The position numbers and the translations under genes were made by a program. The notes below the pieces were generated by a model. That model was not told where the DNA came from. It did not search any database and worked only from the letters and a program-made list of their open reading frames with translations. Shown here in pieces: positions 8,537 to 11,677 of a DNA stretch of 11,677 bases. This DNA is from Lutibacter sp. (GTDB lineage Bacteria; Bacteroidota; Bacteroidia; Flavobacteriales; Flavobacteriaceae): the NCBI GenBank assembly GCA_030748365.1, contig JASMME010000021.1, forward strand, positions 1 to 11,677. Direction: 5' to 3'. Positions within the stretch are counted from its first letter, which is position 1. Each line of letters opens with the position of its first letter.

Positions 8537-8591
8537 GCTAGGTCAACGACGGGATAAATCTATAAAAAAATATATTTTTAGACCAGCTAGC
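8537..8591. repeat. Interrupted inverted repeat around an AT-rich dyad, psd-yceI gap
   Basis: GCTAGGTC at 8537-8544 pairs with GAC-CTAGC at 8581-8591 across a 3-base bulge. Between them is an AT-rich self-complementary core, AAAAATATATTTTT, at 8566-8579. On the minus strand this lies just after the psd stop and before yceI. It may be a weak transcript end for the ftsH-psd operon, but no GC-rich stem with T-tract is present, and AT-rich dyads arise easily by chance. Confidence 0.25.
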
Positions 8592-8612
8592 AGAAAAATA
8601 TTTAAAAGGTGC

Positions 8613-9272
8613 CTAGTCTAGTGTAGCGATAACCTGTTCCCCTCCCCGTACTTTATCGTGTAAATTCACCTTAATTTGGGCATTTAGGGGTAGAAAGAGG
8701 TCTACCCGTGAACCAAACTTGATAAAACCGGCATCTTCTCCCTGTACAACCTGCATTGAAGGTTTGGCATAATTCACAATCCTTTTGGCGAGTGCACCGG
8801 CAATTTGGCGGTATAGGATTTTTCCGACGGTTTCATTCTCTATGACAACGGTGGTGCGTTCGTTCTCTTCGGAAGACTTCGGATGCCAGGCAACCAGGTA
8901 TTTTCCAGGATGATATTTGCTGTACTGTACGGTGCCACTCATGGCATAACGGGTGACATGTACATTTACAGGTGACATAAAAATAGATACCTGGATACGT
9001 CGGTCTTTGAAATATTCATTTTCTTCTACCTGCTCAATCACCACAACCTTTCCATCTACTGGTGCCAGGATATGCTGGTCATTCAGGTTTGTTTTTCTGC
9101 GGGGGTTTCTAAAGAACTGGAGGATAAGCAAATACCCTATGAGCAGGCTCATTGACAGGCATTTATTCAGTAGGTTATTCTCGATAAAACGCTCGATGAG
9201 TAGTATGCCAATACCCACTATCAGGCTTGCTATTAAAATAATCTTATAACCTTCTCTATGAAACCTTATCAT
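8613..9272 (-). CDS. psd: Phosphatidylserine decarboxylase, short type
   Basis: Psd decarboxylates phosphatidylserine to phosphatidylethanolamine, the major Bacteroidota phospholipid. The precursor cleaves itself to create a pyruvoyl group. At 219 residues it belongs to the short class (about 210-220). Two membrane segments lie near residues 11-26 and 36-51, followed by FFRNPRR (53-59). Conserved motifs are APVDGKV (D73), FMSPVNVHVTR (H105), KYHPGKYLVAWHPKSSEENER, and the self-cleavage site G187-S188 in KFGSRVDLFLP. Cleavage there would leave a 32-residue alpha chain headed by pyruvoyl. It has FGSR where the long E. coli type has LGST. The start codon overlaps the cdsA stop by 4 bases (ATGA), indicating translational coupling. 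Archaetidylserine decarboxylases look similar, but the bacterial context and CdsA partner support psd. Confidence 0.93.
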   Translation of the reverse strand: MIRFHREGYKIILIASLIVGIGILLIERFIENNLLNKCLSMSLLIGYLLILQFFRNPRRKTNLNDQHILAPVDGKVVVIEQVEENEYFKDRRIQVSIFMSPVNVHVTRYAMSGTVQYSKYHPGKYLVAWHPKSSEENERTTVVIENETVGKILYRQIAGALAKRIVNYAKPSMQVVQGEDAGFIKFGSRVDLFLPLNAQIKVNLHDKVRGGEQVIATLD

Positions 9273-10084
9273 TGTATGAATTGTAAGTATATAAATATAA
9301 ATGGTGCTGCAAAAATAACGCTGTCAAACCGGTCTAGAAACCCGCCGTGTCCAGGAATATAATTGCTACTGTCCTTGATGCCGGCCTGTCTTTTGAACAC
9401 AGACTCAATTAGGTCACCCAACACGCCGAAAACACTCACAATTCCAGCAATGACCAGCCATTGAATGAGGGGGTATGTATTGAATTGTGTCGCCAGTATA
9501 AAACCAGCTATAAAGGTAAAGACCATACCTCCTATAAAACCTTCAATGGTTTTATTAGGAGATACCCGTTCTAATAATTTGTGTTTACCCAGGTTTTTTC
9601 CCACAAAAAAAGCAAAGGAATCATTTGTCCAAATAAGGATAAAGACCCCCAATATGGTTGTATTCACATAGGCAAAGGACGCATTCAGAAAAGGGATACG
9701 CACCATCAGGCTAAAAGGAATGACTATGTAGAAAATGCTTAGAAAGATTTTGCCCAAATGAAGGGCTGCTGTATTCTTTTGCTCGAACAATACCGATAGA
9801 AAAGAGAAAAAAATACTCAAGAATAAGACCAGTCCCGTATATTCAAAGATAATCTTCGAGTGGAATTCTTCTATAGCCAGGTTGATAATGAGTAGGAAAA
9901 GCAGTGTGCCGATGAGGTAGGGAAAAATACTATTGACGCCAATCATTCGATTAAATTCGAACATACAGACGAGCATAATCAGGTAGAACAATACCATAAA
10001 CGTTTCCTTGCTGTAAAGGATGGCGAAAGTAAGGATCATTCCAAACAATACCCCAGAAACCATACGCGTTAACAGTTTTCCCAT
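9269..10084 (-). CDS. cdsA: Phosphatidate cytidylyltransferase (CDP-diglyceride synthase)
   Basis: CdsA makes CDP-diacylglycerol from phosphatidate and CTP in the inner membrane, the branch point for all phospholipid head groups. The 271 residues are mostly hydrophobic, with about seven or eight predicted membrane segments. A mid-protein loop carries TNDSFAFFVGKNLGKHKL followed by SPNKTIEGFIGG. The C-terminal family signature is complete: S228, K231-R232, K237-D238, PGHGG at 244-248, D251-R252 and D254, all expected metal or nucleotide ligands. The ATG at 10084 lies 3 bases after the LUD gene's stop, and the stop overlaps the psd start by 4 bases. Its placement beside psd puts two phosphatidylethanolamine steps in one transcript; the phosphatidylserine synthase gene pssA is not in this window. 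Confidence 0.95.
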   Translation of the reverse strand: MGKLLTRMVSGVLFGMILTFAILYSKETFMVLFYLIMLVCMFEFNRMIGVNSIFPYLIGTLLFLLIINLAIEEFHSKIIFEYTGLVLFLSIFFSFLSVLFEQKNTAALHLGKIFLSIFYIVIPFSLMVRIPFLNASFAYVNTTILGVFILIWTNDSFAFFVGKNLGKHKLLERVSPNKTIEGFIGGMVFTFIAGFILATQFNTYPLIQWLVIAGIVSVFGVLGDLIESVFKRQAGIKDSSNYIPGHGGFLDRFDSVIFAAPFIFIYLQFIQ

Positions 10085-10087
10085 AAT

Positions 10088-10672
10088 TTACAAATCTTCA
10101 AAAAGTAGCAGGTATAAGTTTTTAGCGTTGTTGCCAACATGCATAAGATCTTTACTGTCAGGGGATAGTTCATAGTTTTTGACAGCGCTGATATTACTGG
10201 GAATATTGCCCCGGTAATGTGATTTGATGCCGGTCAAACTTTCCCCCTTTGTTTTTACCAGTTGGCTGGTGGTTGCATAGACGATAAAATGATCGGAAAG
10301 GCTGGCAATTTTGTGTTCTCTCAGCTGATTGGATGAAAACAGGATGCTTCCGTTCTCTGCAATTAAATACTCACAGCTTAAAAATACAGGAAATGAATCC
10401 GTCATATGTTCGCTGATCTTCAACCCAGTTTTGTCAAATAATTTTAACAGGTTATGGTCATTGCAGACAAGGGTTTTCCAGTCATTTTCAGAAGTGATGT
10501 GTTGTATGTTCTCAACAACATCTTCCAGGGAAGTGCAGTAGAGGAACTTGCCTTTTCTTTGGACAAAATTTTTAACAAAAACCTGGTCTAAGGAATCATT
10601 TTCAGCCTCTGGAGACACTAAATCTTCCTCCCCAGATTTTTTTGATAAAAACAGATTTCTTAGAAAACGCAT
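10088..10672 (-). CDS. LUD-domain (LutC/DUF162-like) protein
   Basis: The 194-residue protein resembles the LUD fold, known from LutB and LutC of bacterial lactate oxidation. The clearest signature is CEYLIAENGSILFSSNQLRE, which fits the family's A-x-T/N-G-S-[IL] core strand. It is followed by LSDHFIVYATTSQLVKTKGE and a late NYELSPDSKDLMHVG segment. No iron-sulfur cysteine motif, signal peptide or membrane segment is seen, so it should be cytosolic. No lutA or lutB lies nearby. A single LUD gene between ftsH and cdsA is, as far as I recall, a recurrent arrangement in Bacteroidota, which argues against a plain lactate role. Function is unknown. Its stop is 3 bases from the cdsA start, and ftsH ends 65 bases upstream, so it belongs to that operon. 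The start at 10672 gives a short charged N-terminus (MRFLRNLFLSKKSGEED). Confidence 0.75.
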   Translation of the reverse strand: MRFLRNLFLSKKSGEEDLVSPEAENDSLDQVFVKNFVQRKGKFLYCTSLEDVVENIQHITSENDWKTLVCNDHNLLKLFDKTGLKISEHMTDSFPVFLSCEYLIAENGSILFSSNQLREHKIASLSDHFIVYATTSQLVKTKGESLTGIKSHYRGNIPSNISAVKNYELSPDSKDLMHVGNNAKNLYLLLFEDL

Positions 10673-10677
10673 TGGCT

Positions 10678-10709
10678 GGTTCGAATAATGAACCCGTCCA
10701 ACAGGTCCA
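10678..10709 (-). promoter_or_regulatory. Two overlapping alternative hairpins in the LUD gene leader
   Basis: In the minus-strand transcript between ftsH and the LUD gene, 10709 to 10689 can form a 9-bp stem (two G-U pairs) around a 3-base loop. Its 3' arm contains GGTTC, which can instead pair with GAACC read at 10682-10678 across a 7-base loop. The two folds share 10690-10694 and exclude each other. The second sits about 6 bases before the start codon. No T-tract follows either stem. Regulatory use is inference. Confidence 0.3.
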
Positions 10710-10713
10710 AGCC

Positions 10714-10721
10714 CAAAATTA
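10714..10721 (-). promoter_or_regulatory. Possible internal -7 promoter element before the LUD gene
   Basis: On the minus strand TAATTTTG matches TAnnTTTG exactly and would give a leader of about 35 bases for the LUD-cdsA-psd genes. No TTG is found at the right distance upstream, so only half of the promoter is present. The motif is short and the gap AT-rich, so chance is quite possible. Confidence 0.3.
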
Positions 10722-10737
10722 TAAAAAAGATATGAAT

Positions 10738-11677
10738 TTATTCGCTAGTTTCCGGCGAATTTTCAGGAATACTATCTTGGTTGTCCTCCGAGTCCTCCTT
10801 AGTAGAAGGTTTCTGGTCAAAAGGACGTTTGCCAAAAATAGCTTCCAGGTCTTTTTTAAAGATGACCTCTTTTTCTAGAAGGTGTTCTGCCAGGAGGCTA
10901 AGCTTGCTTTTATTTTCTTTGAGAATCTGGATTGCTCGTTGGTATTGTTCCTCTATGATGGTGGAAATTTCTTTGTCTATGATCTGGGCAGTCTGCTCGC
11001 TATAGGGCTTTGTAAAGTTATAGTCCGATTGACCAGATGAGTCGTAATAGGTTTGGTTTCCAATCTCATCGTTTAGGCCGTAAATGGTTACCATTGAACG
11101 GGCCTGTCGCATTACTTTTTCTAGGTCGTTGAGGGCGCCGGTAGAAATTTTGTTAAAAATAATCTTCTCTGCAGCCCTGCCTGCCAGGGTGGCACACATC
11201 TCATCTAGCATTTGTTCCGCTTGCACAATTTGGCGTTCCTCTGGTAAATACCAAGCGGCGCCCAGCGATTGACCCCTAGGGACGATGGTTACCTTTACCA
11301 AGGGAGCAGCGTGTTCCAGCATCCAGCTAACGGTGGCATGACCGGCTTCGTGGAAGGCAATGGTCTTTTTCTCTTTGGGAGAAATTATTTTGTTTTTCTT
11401 CTCCAATCCACCCACAATTCTGTCCACGGCATCCAGAAAATCTTGGTGTTGCACCGACTTTTTATTCTTTCTGGCAGCATTTAAAGCCGCTTCATTACAG
11501 AGGTTTGCTATGTCTGCACCGGAAAACCCAGGTGTTTGCTGTGACAAGAAGTCTAGGTCTACGTCTTTGTCCAGTTTTAGGGGTTTTATATGTACTTTGA
11601 AAATTTCTTCTCGTTCATTCAAATCTGGCAGGTCTACGTAGATTTGTCGGTCAAAACGTCCGGATCGCATCAGGGCC
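10738..11677 (-). CDS. ftsH: ATP-dependent zinc metalloprotease FtsH, C-terminal part
   Basis: FtsH is a membrane-bound hexameric AAA+ protease that unfolds and degrades membrane and short-lived cytosolic proteins. Only the last 312 codons are in the window; the gene runs off the right edge. The sequence opens inside the AAA+ domain at A-L-M-R-S-G-R-F-D-R, the second region of homology with the arginine fingers, then the TPGFSGADIANLCNEAAL lid. The M41 peptidase domain has the zinc motif HEAGH (codons at 11338-11352) and the distal Asp ligand in STGALNDLEK. YLPEERQI is typical of the family. The C-terminus ends in a low-complexity acidic tail of about 25 residues. The internal ATG at 11670 is not the start, because the conserved domain reads on past it. 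FtsH in E. coli controls lipid balance by degrading LpxC; the phospholipid genes behind it here make such a link tempting but unproven. Confidence 0.96.
   Translation of the reverse strand, partial: ALMRSGRFDRQIYVDLPDLNEREEIFKVHIKPLKLDKDVDLDFLSQQTPGFSGADIANLCNEAALNAARKNKKSVQHQDFLDAVDRIVGGLEKKNKIISPKEKKTIAFHEAGHATVSWMLEHAAPLVKVTIVPRGQSLGAAWYLPEERQIVQAEQMLDEMCATLAGRAAEKIIFNKISTGALNDLEKVMRQARSMVTIYGLNDEIGNQTYYDSSGQSDYNFTKPYSEQTAQIIDKEISTIIEEQYQRAIQILKENKSKLSLLAEHLLEKEVIFKKDLEAIFGKRPFDQKPSTKEDSEDNQDSIPENSPETSE

Noticed and set aside
8555..8562. TAGATTTA (minus strand) as a -7 element for yceI
   Set aside because: One mismatch to TAnnTTTG, no TTG at the right distance, and an AT-rich setting where such matches are frequent.
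11668..11670. ATG as a possible ftsH start
   Set aside because: The codons before it (A-L) continue the conserved AAA+ sequence ahead of R-S-G-R-F-D-R, so the gene is cut by the window edge rather than starting here.
1..11677. Mobile elements, CRISPR arrays, tRNAs, defence or phage genes
   Set aside because: Searched by eye on both strands; no transposase or integrase motifs, no regularly spaced repeats, no tRNA-like cloverleaf. All space is taken by housekeeping genes with short gaps.

Overview
The window looks like chromosomal housekeeping DNA from a member of the Bacteroidota, most likely class Flavobacteriia. This rests on five things: the hemC-hemD gene fusion; the gene order ftsH - LUD-domain gene - cdsA - short-type psd; the family-typical form of the HemN and E2 proteins; start codons that lack clear Shine-Dalgarno sequences and often follow A-rich leaders; and an exact TAnnTTTG promoter element ahead of the E2 gene. 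Genus cannot be told from the sequence alone.

Left half, plus strand, 1-6350: a tightly spaced heme (tetrapyrrole) operon, hemCD - hemB - hemL - hemE - hemN, with gaps of 11, 9, 44 and 21 bases. These enzymes cover the route from glutamate-1-semialdehyde to protoporphyrinogen IX: HemL makes 5-aminolevulinate, HemB porphobilinogen, the fused HemC-HemD uroporphyrinogen III, HemE coproporphyrinogen III, and HemN (radical SAM, oxygen-independent) protoporphyrinogen IX. HemL implies the C5 route from glutamyl-tRNA, so a hemA gene is expected, possibly just left of the window. The last steps (protoporphyrinogen oxidase, ferrochelatase) are not here. A perfect 16-bp palindrome covers the hemL stop codon.

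Middle, plus strand, 6351-7837: a 173-base spacer with a Bacteroidota-type promoter, then a stand-alone E2 acyltransferase of a 2-oxo acid dehydrogenase complex (branched-chain type is the best guess). No E1 or E3 gene lies next to it.

Right half, minus strand, 11677 down to 7888: ftsH (5' part cut off by the right edge), a small LUD-domain protein, cdsA and psd, with cdsA and psd overlapping by 4 bases. These look co-transcribed and join membrane-protein quality control to phosphatidylethanolamine synthesis (CdsA makes CDP-diacylglycerol; Psd decarboxylates phosphatidylserine). Then, after a 119-base AT-rich gap, comes a YceI-like lipoprotein gene that converges on the E2 gene.

I see no mobile elements, CRISPR arrays, tRNA or rRNA genes, phage genes or defence systems, and no gene-free stretch over 300 bases. 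No new system stands out. The points worth a second look are the HemC-HemD fusion, the palindrome at the hemL stop, the LUD protein between FtsH and CdsA, and two mutually exclusive hairpins in its leader.
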